Below, piece after piece: positions 18,861-28,156 of a DNA stretch of 64,000 bases. Both the position numbers and the translations under genes were made by a program. Below the pieces are notes generated by a model. The model was not told the DNA's origin. It saw only the letters and a list, made by a program, of their open reading frames with translations, and searched no databases. The DNA is from a virus: positions 53,016 to 117,015 of IMG/VR virus record IMGVR_UViG_3300039106_000244; one strand, 5' to 3'. The stretch's first letter is position 1, and every line of letters starts with the position of its first letter.

Positions 18861-21800
18861 TTAAACCGCTCTTGAATATGCATCTAATGCATTAACGTAT
18901 GCAGTTTGTGCGGCTTTATTGGCTGCGTCCAATGGCGCATATTTAGCTTGAGCAGTTGCTAACTGAGTTTCTGCTGCAGCCAAGGATTGTTGATTATTAG
19001 CAATTAATGGGTCAGCTTCAGCTTGTGTTAGTACTCCCCGTGCTACTCTGTCAGGGTATCTATCGAGGTTAGCACGTATGGTTTCAATTCTAGATTGAAT
19101 TTGCATAACTGCATCTAACGCAGTATTTGCTGCAGATTGTGCTTGATCTCTTGCAGCTCTAGCTTGATCAGCTGTAGCCTTTAATGCTAATTTAGCATCA
19201 CTCATTGGAGCTACACTCGGTGGTGGAACAGCAATCGGTTCTGTTTGTGTAGTTATTGCAGTTTCTGGTGCTGTTGCATCAACTTTAGCCAACTCTTTCT
19301 CTTCAGCAGTTTGTAGTGGAGCCACAGTGTCAGCAACTGGCGCACTACCGGGTGCCTTATCATCACCTGTTGTTTTTGTTGAGAAGTCTGGACTATCTTT
19401 TGCAACATCTGCATTAGTTAATAATGGAGTAGCAGCAGTCACTTCTCGATTAGTATCAACAATTGAGCTATCAGTTGGTTCAAGCGATGATTGACGAGGT
19501 AAACGAACCATATCTATAACTTGTTCAAATTTTCCGCCTGTAAAAGTACTCGATACTGTAAGCACACGATACATACCCGAAAACAAACTTGTTTTATATT
19601 TAGGATCAAAATTCATCATGCCTGTGGATTCATTGATATCGACTGGGCTCTTAACTGTTACTTGAACATATATTTCACCTTGGTCCATGTGTAAACTTCC
19701 GTTTGCAATTAGTCGCGGATCTATCCCTGTAGAATCAACCTGATCCGATACCTTAGTTAGTATCGGCGGATAAAATACATCGTCCTGTTTGATATATTGC
19801 GGATCACCAATTATTCTTAATTTTGCTTGTAGCATGTCACCACCGGCTGTTGTATATAACGATGATTCAACGTCAGCTAGTGATATTGCTTCTACTGTTA
19901 CAGCACCACCAGTGGCATGCCGTTGAGTGTCTGCTATTTTAGATTTTATTCCAGATGGTGCAATTGAATTTGCTTGCTGTGTTTCTTGTGAGAGCGGAGC
20001 ATTTTTGGTTTCATCTATATTTAAATTTTGTGTCTTAGACATATTTTCTCTATATGCCGTCATTGCAGTATAATATAATGCGTTAAACTCAACATTAAAA
20101 TCGAGTACATCATTATTTTTTCCGGTATACCAATAATTATGTACTTTACAAGGGTTAGTCCAAACCCCTTGAGGAGCATCGGGTATTTTTGTATTATATA
20201 CCGTGTATGGCAATATATGGTATGTAATTTCTCGTGACCACGTTTCTTGTTTTATATTATAGTCTAATAATTTTACAGTTGGAACAACTTTATACCATTT
20301 CAATGGTTCAGCACTTTTCTTATTAAGATATTCTTTATATGCCTTGCCGTCGCCACCAAACGCCGATGCTGGTTTTACTTGTCCTTGTAAATAATGAGTG
20401 TGACGCATTGCAAATGAAATAACCTGATCTATACTTGTACCGGTATTAATTGCAAATACGCGAACATTATGCTCAAGTAATGTACCTTCACTGCCGCGGA
20501 TCGATAGTCTGTTCTCTTCACTTGCCATTGGAGTTTGAGCTGAACTTAATGTTTCAGAATTAAGATTAAATCCGCCTTCTTTTTTAATATCATCGTGAAT
20601 TTTAAAATAATACTTGTCCATGATTGTAGTCGAATCTTTAGCAGCTAAATCTGCATAATATGCATTAATTGCGCCGCTGTATGATTTTACTTTATAAATT
20701 GCATCTTTGCCTAGTATAACGTCAGTCGTTTCTTTACTCACTAATAGTGACGGGGCATACGTTAATTGTCCATCTGGTCCTATTAGATTACCCGTGCGTC
20801 CAGCTATAGTGGCAATTCCTCGACCATTGGCGCCGGCTGTGGGCGCTGCACGTAAAATAGTCGATGCTTTTAATTCTCGATTTGCTTTTAACTGGGCGGC
20901 TAGATTTTCTTCCTCATTGCTTTTGAAAAAACTTTCAATATCGCCGGCTGTTATTTCAAAGTTAGCTGGTGTAGTAACTGTTGATAAATTCCATGCAGAA
21001 TGGCTATACGGGCATGCTTCCATTTGATATTCTGCACCTTTTGCAGATGCTTTTATATCCATTTTTAATATCTGAATTGGAATCCGTTTTGTATGATCTG
21101 GTATAATACCAACAATTTCACCAGCATCATTTGTACCAAAGAAATCAATCTGTAACATATAAGGTTGTGCGATATAATTCACCGATCCAATATCGTGTGC
21201 GAGATCAATTATACGATTAAGCAACGTAATACCATACGGTTCAATAATCGAAAATTTAAGATTTATTGCATTAGTAGCACGTGAATGGTCATTTAATCCA
21301 ATTACTGTAGTCATGTCGAGATGTTCGAAGTAAAAATCATCAGCAAAAAATGGTGCACGTTTAAACATTGACATACCATTATCATTATTATATCGGCCTG
21401 CACTTGCTATAATAACCCGATTTGATTGATAAGTTTTATTGTTTTCCATCATTTTATTATATTCATCAATAGTCATCATAGCTAAACTTAATCCATATGT
21501 ATACAATGGATAAGCAAGTAACGGATTAGGTAACGGTGGTCTTTTTTTATTAGTTTCTGTATTTGCTTTTATTGGTTCGCTATGTGCAACTTCGGATGCG
21601 GTTGATGTAGCTGTATCTACTACTGCTGGTGGGTTGTTTGCTATTCTTGCATCTTCGGTTTTTGAAACTTTAGGCACTCTCGACAGTGCTTCATTTTGCT
21701 GTGCTCTAAGTTTCTCAAATTCATTTTGAAATTGCGATTGGTTTATTTTTCCACTGTTTAAATCATTTGCTAGATTAACCTGATATTGTGTATATTGTTG

Positions 21801-21896
21801 ATTAATTCGGTCAGCTGATCCAGCTGCCGGCGGCGGAGTAGATGCCAATTTATTTGCGGCAGTATCTTGCGTTTGCGGTGGTTTTACTAAGGCCAT
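18861..21896 (-). CDS. Large baseplate-hub-associated structural protein
   Basis: Protein of 1011 residues between gp53 and gp5. The N-terminal about 130 residues are low-complexity Pro/Ala/Gln; the folded part (PLLAYPLYTYGLSLAMMTID, FFADDFYFEHLDMTTVIG, IIEPYGITLLNRIIDLA, IQILKMDIKASAKGAEYQME) matches, by eye, a conserved structural protein of T4-like aquatic phages. The last about 130 residues are Ala/Gln-rich heptad-like sequence, likely coiled coil (DQARAARDQAQSAANTALDA). T4 gp27 would be the positional counterpart as partner of gp5, but I cannot show homology. The ATG lies one codon after the gp53 stop, in the same frame: the junction reads TAG TAG ATG. Confidence 0.8.
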   Translation of the reverse strand: MALVKPPQTQDTAANKLASTPPPAAGSADRINQQYTQYQVNLANDLNSGKINQSQFQNEFEKLRAQQNEALSRVPKVSKTEDARIANNPPAVVDTATSTASEVAHSEPIKANTETNKKRPPLPNPLLAYPLYTYGLSLAMMTIDEYNKMMENNKTYQSNRVIIASAGRYNNDNGMSMFKRAPFFADDFYFEHLDMTTVIGLNDHSRATNAINLKFSIIEPYGITLLNRIIDLAHDIGSVNYIAQPYMLQIDFFGTNDAGEIVGIIPDHTKRIPIQILKMDIKASAKGAEYQMEACPYSHSAWNLSTVTTPANFEITAGDIESFFKSNEEENLAAQLKANRELKASTILRAAPTAGANGRGIATIAGRTGNLIGPDGQLTYAPSLLVSKETTDVILGKDAIYKVKSYSGAINAYYADLAAKDSTTIMDKYYFKIHDDIKKEGGFNLNSETLSSAQTPMASEENRLSIRGSEGTLLEHNVRVFAINTGTSIDQVISFAMRHTHYLQGQVKPASAFGGDGKAYKEYLNKKSAEPLKWYKVVPTVKLLDYNIKQETWSREITYHILPYTVYNTKIPDAPQGVWTNPCKVHNYWYTGKNNDVLDFNVEFNALYYTAMTAYRENMSKTQNLNIDETKNAPLSQETQQANSIAPSGIKSKIADTQRHATGGAVTVEAISLADVESSLYTTAGGDMLQAKLRIIGDPQYIKQDDVFYPPILTKVSDQVDSTGIDPRLIANGSLHMDQGEIYVQVTVKSPVDINESTGMMNFDPKYKTSLFSGMYRVLTVSSTFTGGKFEQVIDMVRLPRQSSLEPTDSSIVDTNREVTAATPLLTNADVAKDSPDFSTKTTGDDKAPGSAPVADTVAPLQTAEEKELAKVDATAPETAITTQTEPIAVPPPSVAPMSDAKLALKATADQARAARDQAQSAANTALDAVMQIQSRIETIRANLDRYPDRVARGVLTQAEADPLIANNQQSLAAAETQLATAQAKYAPLDAANKAAQTAYVNALDAYSRAV

Positions 21897-21899
21897 CTA

Positions 21900-22205
21900 C
21901 TATAACCCCAATGCTGCTATAATAGTTTCTTTTTTAGGAATGAATATTGTTGTGCCTGGTAAGAAATCGAACACCGGGTCTTGTATAGTGTTAGGATTGC
22001 GCATGGCAAATACCCACCATAACGCACTGTCACCGTATAGGTCATAGGCTAATAAGTCCGGGCGATGTTTATATGTTGCGGCAATTCTATATACTACATC
22101 AGCGGCCAATGCCGGTATATCTCTAAATGTTGTGACATCTAAAAAGAATCCATAAGTTTCTGTTTTACTATATGGGCTTGTTTGACTATATTTAACTGCT
22201 GACAT
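21900..22205 (-). CDS. gp53: Baseplate wedge protein gp53-like
   Basis: A 101-residue protein with the gp53 pattern YKHRPDLLAYDLYGDSALWW, VFAMRNPN, DPVFDFLPGTTIFIPKK; the C-terminal part resembles LysM-like peptidoglycan-binding modules. T4 gp53 is 196 residues, so this is the short form seen in aquatic T4-like phages. gp53 clamps baseplate wedges together. The start codon overlaps the upstream stop (TAATG) after a perfect AGGAGG, so translation is both strong and coupled. It ends in TAG, immediately followed by a second in-frame TAG and then the ATG of the next gene. Confidence 0.92.
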   Translation of the reverse strand: MSAVKYSQTSPYSKTETYGFFLDVTTFRDIPALAADVVYRIAATYKHRPDLLAYDLYGDSALWWVFAMRNPNTIQDPVFDFLPGTTIFIPKKETIIAALGL

Positions 22206-23353
22206 TATATGAATCCTCCTGTGGTAGCAGTTTGTATTAATTTACCTGCTGCAAATGAATCAAGATTGAAATTATCATGTACATTTTTACGACTGTAGAC
22301 CGGTTTTAATGTAACCATTATTGTACTCGATGCTGGCACTCGTGTCGATGATGTTACTGCTTTAGTAGGTGCAGTTGTTGGTTTACCGGGTACATTAAAA
22401 TTAGGCCCAATACGCGACCCATTACCTAAAGAATCATTGACTGCACTTATGTTTGGTGCAGTCAATGTTGTTGTTACAACTGGAATTTGTATATAATCAA
22501 CTTCATTTGACATAGTATGTGTAAAGTTAGTTATGACACAAGGCACATGAGGGAAATAATGACTGCCGTAACCATCTAAGAATACAATAGGCGGTGGATT
22601 TCCTGCATTTGCTCCTTGCCCAAAAAACATTTTTGTAGCTGCTCTAAAAAAGTATATTGCCGCAAGTAAATATTTTCCTTCATCGATACCTTGAACAGTA
22701 AAATCACCAGTTAATGTAATATCACTTACTTCACTATTGTTATAAAATTGCTGTGAATAGTTACTATGTGTTGGTGAAGTCGGAGTATAATTAGCAACAT
22801 GCGACATTTGTATACTTGGTGTATACGGAAAGATTACACCATTTGTATCTTTAAGAGGATCCATTAACGTATTTGCGCCGGCTCCGGTTGCTTTATAAAA
22901 TATATTAGCACCAGCGGCTAAACTTATGCGTATTCTCCAATCATCTTCTGATGGTGCTCCACTTCCAGAAGTGTTTGCATCTTGTATTGCAATTGATGGT
23001 ACGCTTTGTGTTCCGGATGTCGCTGCATTTGGGGGTAATAGAAGTCTTCTCGCATCTGCTGAATCATACGATGCACCACCTTGTCCATTATTTGGATCAT
23101 TGTCGTATGTTCCAGCAACATATCCGCCACGAGAATCATATGATCCGGCTAGCGCACTACCTTGGTCATAATTTTGTGATTTAAATGAGTCGCCACCAAT
23201 TGATGTTGCGCCAGTTAAATAGGCACTAGGACTACTAGGATTATATCCTCCGCCATTGCTTAATGCTTGGTCACCAGTTGGCTTTAGAGCAAAATTAGGA
23301 GCAGTTCCGCTAGTATTATCAAATATAGGTGCATCTGTAGGATTTAGAGCCAT
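22205..23353 (-). CDS. Baseplate tail-tube cap/initiator, gp48/gp54-like
   Basis: A 382-residue protein. After a low-complexity Gly/Ser/Asp-rich N-terminus (about 130 residues), the C-terminal half carries SPTHSNYSQQFYNNSEVSDI, GKYLLAAIYFFRAATKMFFG, PPPIVFLDGYG and HYFPHVPCVITNFTHTM, the signature of the tube-fold proteins that cap the baseplate and nucleate the tail tube (gp48 and gp54 in T4). I favour gp48 because a second tube-like protein (60963-62060) is also present, but cannot separate the two. It is the first gene of the left minus-strand operon, with late promoter AATAAATA at 23376-23383 and an AGAGG ribosome binding site. Confidence 0.82.
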   Translation of the reverse strand: MALNPTDAPIFDNTSGTAPNFALKPTGDQALSNGGGYNPSSPSAYLTGATSIGGDSFKSQNYDQGSALAGSYDSRGGYVAGTYDNDPNNGQGGASYDSADARRLLLPPNAATSGTQSVPSIAIQDANTSGSGAPSEDDWRIRISLAAGANIFYKATGAGANTLMDPLKDTNGVIFPYTPSIQMSHVANYTPTSPTHSNYSQQFYNNSEVSDITLTGDFTVQGIDEGKYLLAAIYFFRAATKMFFGQGANAGNPPPIVFLDGYGSHYFPHVPCVITNFTHTMSNEVDYIQIPVVTTTLTAPNISAVNDSLGNGSRIGPNFNVPGKPTTAPTKAVTSSTRVPASSTIMVTLKPVYSRKNVHDNFNLDSFAAGKLIQTATTGGFI

Positions 23354-23375
23354 AGTAAAAACCTCTTTTATAGTG

Positions 23376-23383
23376 TATTTATT
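23376..23383 (-). promoter_or_regulatory. Late promoter AATAAATA, head of baseplate operon
   Basis: Seven of eight match to TATAAATA, 23 nt upstream of the first gene of the minus-strand baseplate cluster. Confidence 0.55.
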
Positions 23384-23425
23384 GCCGGAGAAATAGTAGC
23401 CGTTAAAGATTACCGCATAAATAGG

Positions 23426-23455
23426 TTGTATAGCGCAATGCTGTTATGTTATACT
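23426..23455 (+). promoter_or_regulatory. Sigma-70-type promoter for gp55
   Basis: TTGTAT and TATACT separated by 18 bp, with transcription start near 23462. A host-type promoter for the late sigma factor fits its need to be made before late transcription. Confidence 0.6.
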
Positions 23456-23475
23456 AATTAAAAGGAACCAATACT

Positions 23476-24369
23476 GTGGCTCGCAAACTTAATTACCTTA
23501 ATAATAAAGATATATTAAAAGAAATCGCAAAAAGTAAATTAGCATATTGTAGTTTTATCAATAAAGAAGTAACTAGTTATGATGCAATTATATCTAGTGT
23601 TAGTGCAATTACCAAAAAATCAATAGCAGAAGCAAGGGCAACACGTGCAACCAGGTTAGCAAAAGAAGCACAAGAAGCCGAACTGTTACTAGGCAACAAA
23701 CGCAAATTAGATGAATTTGCAATCCCTGTAGAAAATATCCCAGTTACTGACATTGTATTTCGTGTTATGACGTGGGAGCATATACCAATCGATGAAGTTA
23801 AACAGAAAAAATCCGATGCTAAAGCACAAGAAGCATACGACGAAGACTTATTTGAAACTGAATATGATGAACCCGCTGTTAAAGTTAAAGGTGCTACTAA
23901 GTACGTTAAACTAAATTTTCCTCCATTCTTTCATTATTCAGTAACTGAAGACTTAACTCCAGTTATTGTTGGCAAAAGTCATTGGAAGGGTGATTTAGAA
24001 ACTGGTAAGTTCAGTAGAGATCACGGACAGATGACTGCTAAGTTAGCTCATATGTTTGTTAAACTATGTGAACGCTATGCTACACGTAGTAACTGGCGTG
24101 GTTATACATACAATGACGAAATGCGTTCACAAGCATTACTTCAATTAAGTCAGATCGGGCTACAGTTCGATGAAAGTAAATCAGACAATCCATTTGCTTA
24201 TTACACAGCCGCAATTACAAATAGCTTTACTCGTGTATTAAACATCGAAAAGCGTAATCAAAACATCCGTGATGATATCTTAGAGATGAATAACTATGCA
24301 CCTAGCTACACACGTCAGAATCAAGGTGGTGGCAGTTGGGGTGGTGGTGGACACGGAGCAGACGAGTAA
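23476..24369 (+). CDS. gp55: Late-transcription sigma factor gp55-like, enlarged
   Basis: Residues 4-16 (KLNYLNNKDILKE) and the C-terminal block (ATRSNWRGYTYNDEMRSQAL ... GLQFDESKSDNPFAYYTAAI ... RVLNIEKRNQN) match T4 gp55 (YNYVNNKELL ... FSGYTQSWKQEM ... FDETKYKNPHAYITQA), the minimal sigma that recognises TATAAATA promoters. The protein is 297 residues against 185 in T4, owing to an insertion of about 130 residues between these blocks. The C-terminus is Gly-rich (QGGGSWGGGGHGADE) and lacks the hydrophobic-acidic sliding-clamp-binding tail of T4 gp55. Start is GTG at 23476 with AAAGGA. The many late promoters in this window are its likely targets. Confidence 0.88.
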   Translation: MARKLNYLNNKDILKEIAKSKLAYCSFINKEVTSYDAIISSVSAITKKSIAEARATRATRLAKEAQEAELLLGNKRKLDEFAIPVENIPVTDIVFRVMTWEHIPIDEVKQKKSDAKAQEAYDEDLFETEYDEPAVKVKGATKYVKLNFPPFFHYSVTEDLTPVIVGKSHWKGDLETGKFSRDHGQMTAKLAHMFVKLCERYATRSNWRGYTYNDEMRSQALLQLSQIGLQFDESKSDNPFAYYTAAITNSFTRVLNIEKRNQNIRDDILEMNNYAPSYTRQNQGGGSWGGGGHGADE

Positions 24370-24386
24370 TTTGGCAATATTTTCTT

Positions 24387-24414
24387 TTGACTTCACTGGG
24401 TTAAGTATTATACA
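24387..24414 (+). promoter_or_regulatory. Sigma-70 promoter for gp47
   Basis: TTGACT, 16-bp spacer, TATACA. The predicted start (24421-24423) coincides with the ATG of gp47, and no Shine-Dalgarno sequence is present. Confidence 0.65.
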
Positions 24415-24422
24415 CTAATTAT

Positions 24423-25439
24423 ATGGCAAATTTATTTAAAAAAGCAGCGATTCTGACTGACGTGCATTTTGGCTTAAAGTCAAATAGTCAAACACATAAT
24501 GATGATTGTTTAAACTTTGTTAAGTGGTTTATTAGCAAAGCTAAAGAAGAAGGTTGTGATGTTTGCTTTATGTTAGGTGACTGGCATAATAATCGAGCGG
24601 CAATTAATATCATCACGTTAAACTACAGTCTAACAGCGTTAGAGTTGTTGGGCAAAGCGTTTGAACGTGTTATATTCATTCCGGGCAATCACGACCTATA
24701 CTATAGAGATAAGCGTGATATACAGTCAGCTGAGTGGGCGCGACATATTCCTAACATCGAAATTATCAATGACTTCTATCAAGAGGGTGATGTAAGCATA
24801 GTCCCTTGGCTAGTAGGTGACGATCATAAGAAGATACAAAAGATTAATGCAAAATATATGTTTGGGCACTTTGAGTTACCGGGCTACTATATGAACGCCA
24901 TGGTGCAGATGCCAGAACACGGTGAAATCAGACGTGAAGACTTTGGACACATTGATCATGTCTATAGCGGACACTTCCATAAACGTCAAACTGGTAAGAA
25001 CATTACCTACGTTGGTAATGCATTCCCACACAACTATGCAGACGCAGGTGATGACGAACGTGGCATGATGATATTAGAGTGGGGCAATGAGCCAACGTTT
25101 CATGCCTGGCCTGACCAACCAAAGTATCGTGTGTATACATTAAGTGGTATACTGCAAAACCCGGATACTTTATTGCAAAAGGGCATGCACTGTCGAGTAA
25201 ACATTGATGTGGATATTTCATACGAAGAAGCAACCTTTATTAAAGAAACATTTGTAGGTACATACAATTTGCGTGAGCTTACACTAATACCAGTTAAGCA
25301 TACCGATGTTGGTACAGATATTATGCTAGGTAATATTCAATTCGAAAGTATCGATACTATCGTAACAAGTCAACTAACAGCTATTAATAGTGATCATTAT
25401 AATCCAGTATTGTTATTAGATATCTATAGGAATCTATGA
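24423..25439 (+). CDS. gp47: Recombination nuclease subunit gp47-like (Mre11/SbcD family)
   Basis: A 338-residue calcineurin-type phosphoesterase with all the metal motifs: DVHFG (residues 13-17), GDWHNNR (about 53), GNHDLYYR (about 91), GHFELPG (about 155) and SGHFHKRQTGK (about 183). T4 gp47 is 339 residues. With gp46 it resects DNA ends for recombination-dependent replication. The gene ends ATGA, overlapping the start of an SGNH-type gene that separates it from gp46. There is no ribosome binding site, and a sigma-70 promoter ends 8 nt upstream, so the mRNA is probably leaderless. Confidence 0.95.
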   Translation: MANLFKKAAILTDVHFGLKSNSQTHNDDCLNFVKWFISKAKEEGCDVCFMLGDWHNNRAAINIITLNYSLTALELLGKAFERVIFIPGNHDLYYRDKRDIQSAEWARHIPNIEIINDFYQEGDVSIVPWLVGDDHKKIQKINAKYMFGHFELPGYYMNAMVQMPEHGEIRREDFGHIDHVYSGHFHKRQTGKNITYVGNAFPHNYADAGDDERGMMILEWGNEPTFHAWPDQPKYRVYTLSGILQNPDTLLQKGMHCRVNIDVDISYEEATFIKETFVGTYNLRELTLIPVKHTDVGTDIMLGNIQFESIDTIVTSQLTAINSDHYNPVLLLDIYRNL

Positions 25440-26146
25440 AGATATATGCAAATGGTTGTAGTTTTACCTACGGAGATGATTTAATCTCACCATTGCAATC
25501 TGCATGGCCATCTTTATTAGCCGATAAATTAAGTGGAATAATTACAAACGATGCAGTTAGCGGTGGTACAAATAGTAGAACTATGTATCGTACAATTAAA
25601 AATATCCAATATGATTACGATTTATACTTAATTGCATGGACTACATATTCAAGATTTACATTTTATAAAAGCGATAATAATTTTGAAACAAATTTTAATC
25701 CACAGTTAATACATCGTTTATATTCAAATAAACATTTTTACACAACATGGGGTAATACATTATATAAACATTGGTATAATGAATTATACGCCTTTAAATT
25801 ATGGTTGCAACAAATTATACAGCTACAATCATTATTAAGTAATAAAAATTATATCATGATTAATACTATGAATAATAATATCGCGAGATGGACTGTTGAT
25901 AAAGAATTATTCAATGAATCAGTTAAGTCATTGATTAATTTTGATATTATGAAAGATGAACAAATACTTGCTGAATTTGAAGAAATACAATATTATATAA
26001 GTATCATAGATTTTTCTAAGTTTTACAAATGGAACGGATTCTATATAACCCAATTATGTTCACAATTTAAGTGCGGTCCCACTGGACACATATTAGAAGA
26101 TGGACATGCTCATTTAGCGGAATTAATATACAAACATGTCATTTAA
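25436..26146 (+). CDS. SGNH-hydrolase-like protein
   Basis: A 236-residue protein with the layout of SGNH/GDSL hydrolases: block I GCSFTYGDDL with candidate nucleophile Ser9, a central Gly/Asn block (VSGGTNSRTMYRTI, residues 41-54), and a C-terminal D-x-x-H-like block (EDGHAHLAELI, about residues 220-230). Such enzymes remove acyl or acetyl groups from sugars, lipids or glycans; the substrate is unknown. It overlaps gp47 by 4 bp and gp46 by 11 bp, so it is fully embedded in the recombination operon. It is more AT-rich than either neighbour, suggesting later insertion. Function is inferred from motifs only. Confidence 0.7.
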   Translation: MKIYANGCSFTYGDDLISPLQSAWPSLLADKLSGIITNDAVSGGTNSRTMYRTIKNIQYDYDLYLIAWTTYSRFTFYKSDNNFETNFNPQLIHRLYSNKHFYTTWGNTLYKHWYNELYAFKLWLQQIIQLQSLLSNKNYIMINTMNNNIARWTVDKELFNESVKSLINFDIMKDEQILAEFEEIQYYISIIDFSKFYKWNGFYITQLCSQFKCGPTGHILEDGHAHLAELIYKHVI

Positions 26147-27908
26147 AATAAAAAATCTCACGGTGAAAAATTTCATGAGCGTTGGTAATGCCACGCAGGC
26201 AGTGGACTTTGATCGCAACGATCTCACGTTAGTGTTAGGCGTTAACGTTGACTTAGGCGGAGATGATAGTGGTGCACGTAACGGTACTGGTAAAACAACT
26301 ATCATTAATGCACTAAGCTATAGTTTGTTTGGGCAGGCGTTAACTAATATTAAACGTGATAACTTAATTAATAAAACCAATGGTAAAAACATGTTAGTTA
26401 CTGTTGAGTTCGAGCATAACGGGCAAGACTATAAGATTGAACGTGGGCGTAAGCCAAACGTAATGAAGTTTTACGTAGGTGACGAAGAAAAAGAAATTAC
26501 AGATGAGAGTCAAGGCGATAGTAGAGAAACACAAGCTGAGATTGAACGCTTGTTAAGCATGTCGCACAATATGTTCAAACACATTGTTGCGCTTAATACA
26601 TATACCGAGCCATTCTTAAGTCTTAAATCTAATGATCAGCGTGAGATTATCGAGCAGTTACTTGGTATTACTGTGTTAAGCGAAAAAGCAGAAAAACTTA
26701 AAGAGCTAGGTCGTGCTACTAAAGAAGCAATTCAGCAAGAAGAATACAAAATTAAGGCGATTGCAGACGCAAATGAGCGTATTAAAGAGCAAATTGAGAG
26801 CTTAAAACGTCGACAAACTATGTGGACTACTAAGCACACAGATGACACAGTAAAACTACAAAATGCATTAACAGAGTTGCTTAAAATTGATATCGAACAA
26901 GAGCTCGTGGCACACAAAGGGCTTACTGCATACAATCAAAAGCGTAAAGATATTGCCGATTTAACTACAGCATTAACTCGCGCACGTGCAGATCAAGAAC
27001 GTGAACGCAAACGTGCAGACAAGTTAACCGCAGAAATAGCTACGCTAGAAAGCCATCAATGTCATACGTGCGGACAAGCATTCCACGATGATAAGCACGA
27101 AGCTGTCTTAACTGCTAAGAAAGTTGAACTCAGCGATGCTACTATATCATTCGAAGCACACGGTGCTACTATTGCAGATTTAGAGTTTGCACTCACTGAG
27201 TTAGGTGTATTAGGTGCGCAACCAAAAGTCTTTTACGATAAAGAAGCAGATGCGTTTCATCATAAGGGTTCTATTACAAGTTTAGAAACACAGTTAGCAA
27301 CTAAAACCGCAGAAGTCGACCCGTATGCCGAACAGATTGAAGAGATGACGCATACTGCTATGGCGGACACTGATTATACTACAATGAATGAGCTTGTTAA
27401 GTTAAAGGAACATCAAGACTTCTTGTTAAAACTATTAACTAACAAAGATAGCTTTATCCGTAAACGTATTATTGATCAAAACTTGTCGCATTTGAATGCA
27501 CGATTAAGTCAATACTTAGATCGTATCGGCTTACCGCACACAGTAACGTTCTTAAATGATTTAAGCGTTGAAATTACAGAACTAGGGCGTGAGTTAGACT
27601 TTGATAACTTGTCACGTGGAGAACGTAATCGCTTGATACTAAGTTTAAGTTGGGCGTTCCGTGATGTATGGGAGAGTTTATACAATCCAATCAACTTATT
27701 GTTTATCGACGAACTTATCGACAGTGGTATGGACAGTAGCGGAGTTGAAAGTTCATTGGGCATACTTAAAAAGATGTCACGTGAGCATGAAAAAAGTATT
27801 TGGCTTGTATCGCACAAAGACGAACTTGCAGGGCGAGTTAACAATATTATGACAGTAACAAAAGAGAACGGGTTTACCTCATATAGTACAGACGTAGAAG
27901 TAATTTAA
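26136..27908 (+). CDS. gp46: Recombination nuclease subunit gp46-like (Rad50/SbcC family)
   Basis: A 590-residue SMC-like ATPase. Walker A is GARNGTGKTTIINALSY (about residues 48-64). Two coiled-coil arms (about 180-300 and 320-400) flank a zinc hook CHTCG (about 308-312). The ABC signature NLSRGERNRL lies near 489-498 and Walker B NLLFIDELIDSG near 522-533. T4 gp46 is 560 residues. It partners gp47 in end resection and origin-independent replication start. The ATG lies inside the end of the preceding SGNH-type gene, so translation is probably coupled. Confidence 0.96.
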   Translation: MSFKIKNLTVKNFMSVGNATQAVDFDRNDLTLVLGVNVDLGGDDSGARNGTGKTTIINALSYSLFGQALTNIKRDNLINKTNGKNMLVTVEFEHNGQDYKIERGRKPNVMKFYVGDEEKEITDESQGDSRETQAEIERLLSMSHNMFKHIVALNTYTEPFLSLKSNDQREIIEQLLGITVLSEKAEKLKELGRATKEAIQQEEYKIKAIADANERIKEQIESLKRRQTMWTTKHTDDTVKLQNALTELLKIDIEQELVAHKGLTAYNQKRKDIADLTTALTRARADQERERKRADKLTAEIATLESHQCHTCGQAFHDDKHEAVLTAKKVELSDATISFEAHGATIADLEFALTELGVLGAQPKVFYDKEADAFHHKGSITSLETQLATKTAEVDPYAEQIEEMTHTAMADTDYTTMNELVKLKEHQDFLLKLLTNKDSFIRKRIIDQNLSHLNARLSQYLDRIGLPHTVTFLNDLSVEITELGRELDFDNLSRGERNRLILSLSWAFRDVWESLYNPINLLFIDELIDSGMDSSGVESSLGILKKMSREHEKSIWLVSHKDELAGRVNNIMTVTKENGFTSYSTDVEVI

Positions 27909-27916
27909 TTTACCAC

Positions 27917-27930
27917 CCACCGTACGGTGG
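27917..27930. other. 14-bp perfect palindrome CCACCGTACGGTGG
   Basis: Lies between gp46 and the small basic gene. It could be an RNA hairpin ending the recombination operon (no U-tract follows, only TTAAATAC) or a protein-binding site. A weak late promoter-like GTTAAATA (27930-27937) abuts it. Confidence 0.5.
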
Positions 27931-27963
27931 TTAAATACACATAACAACAAGGAGAAGTAAAAC

Positions 27964-28149
27964 ATGTCAATTCATGAAGAAATTTTGGCGGCAGTAGAAT
28001 TATACGTTTCAGAATCAGAAAAATTTGAAGTTAAGGGTGTTAAGGCTGCAGCGGCACGTGCTCGTGGTGCATTAGGCGATTTAGGTAAGTTAACTAAAGC
28101 TCGTCGTGCAGAAATTCAAGACAAGAAAAATAGTTTAGCTGCAAAATAA
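27964..28149 (+). CDS. Small basic conserved phage protein
   Basis: A 61-residue protein (IHEEILAAVELYVSESEKF then VKAAAARARGALGDLGKL) with an acidic N-terminal helix and a Lys/Arg/Ala-rich C-terminal helix, reminiscent of Hc1/H1-like small DNA-binding proteins. I recall close relatives next to gp46 in T4-like aquatic phages, where they have no assigned function. A perfect ribosome binding site (AAGGAG) and AT-rich leader suggest high expression. DNA binding is inferred from composition only. Confidence 0.8.
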   Translation: MSIHEEILAAVELYVSESEKFEVKGVKAAAARARGALGDLGKLTKARRAEIQDKKNSLAAK

Positions 28150-28152
28150 ATA
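28145..28152 (+). promoter_or_regulatory. Late promoter AATAAATA for nuclease-like gene
   Basis: Overlaps the preceding stop codon; predicted start about 28158, at the downstream ATG (28157). No ribosome binding site follows, so a leaderless message is likely. Confidence 0.45.
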
Positions 28153-28156
28153 ACGT

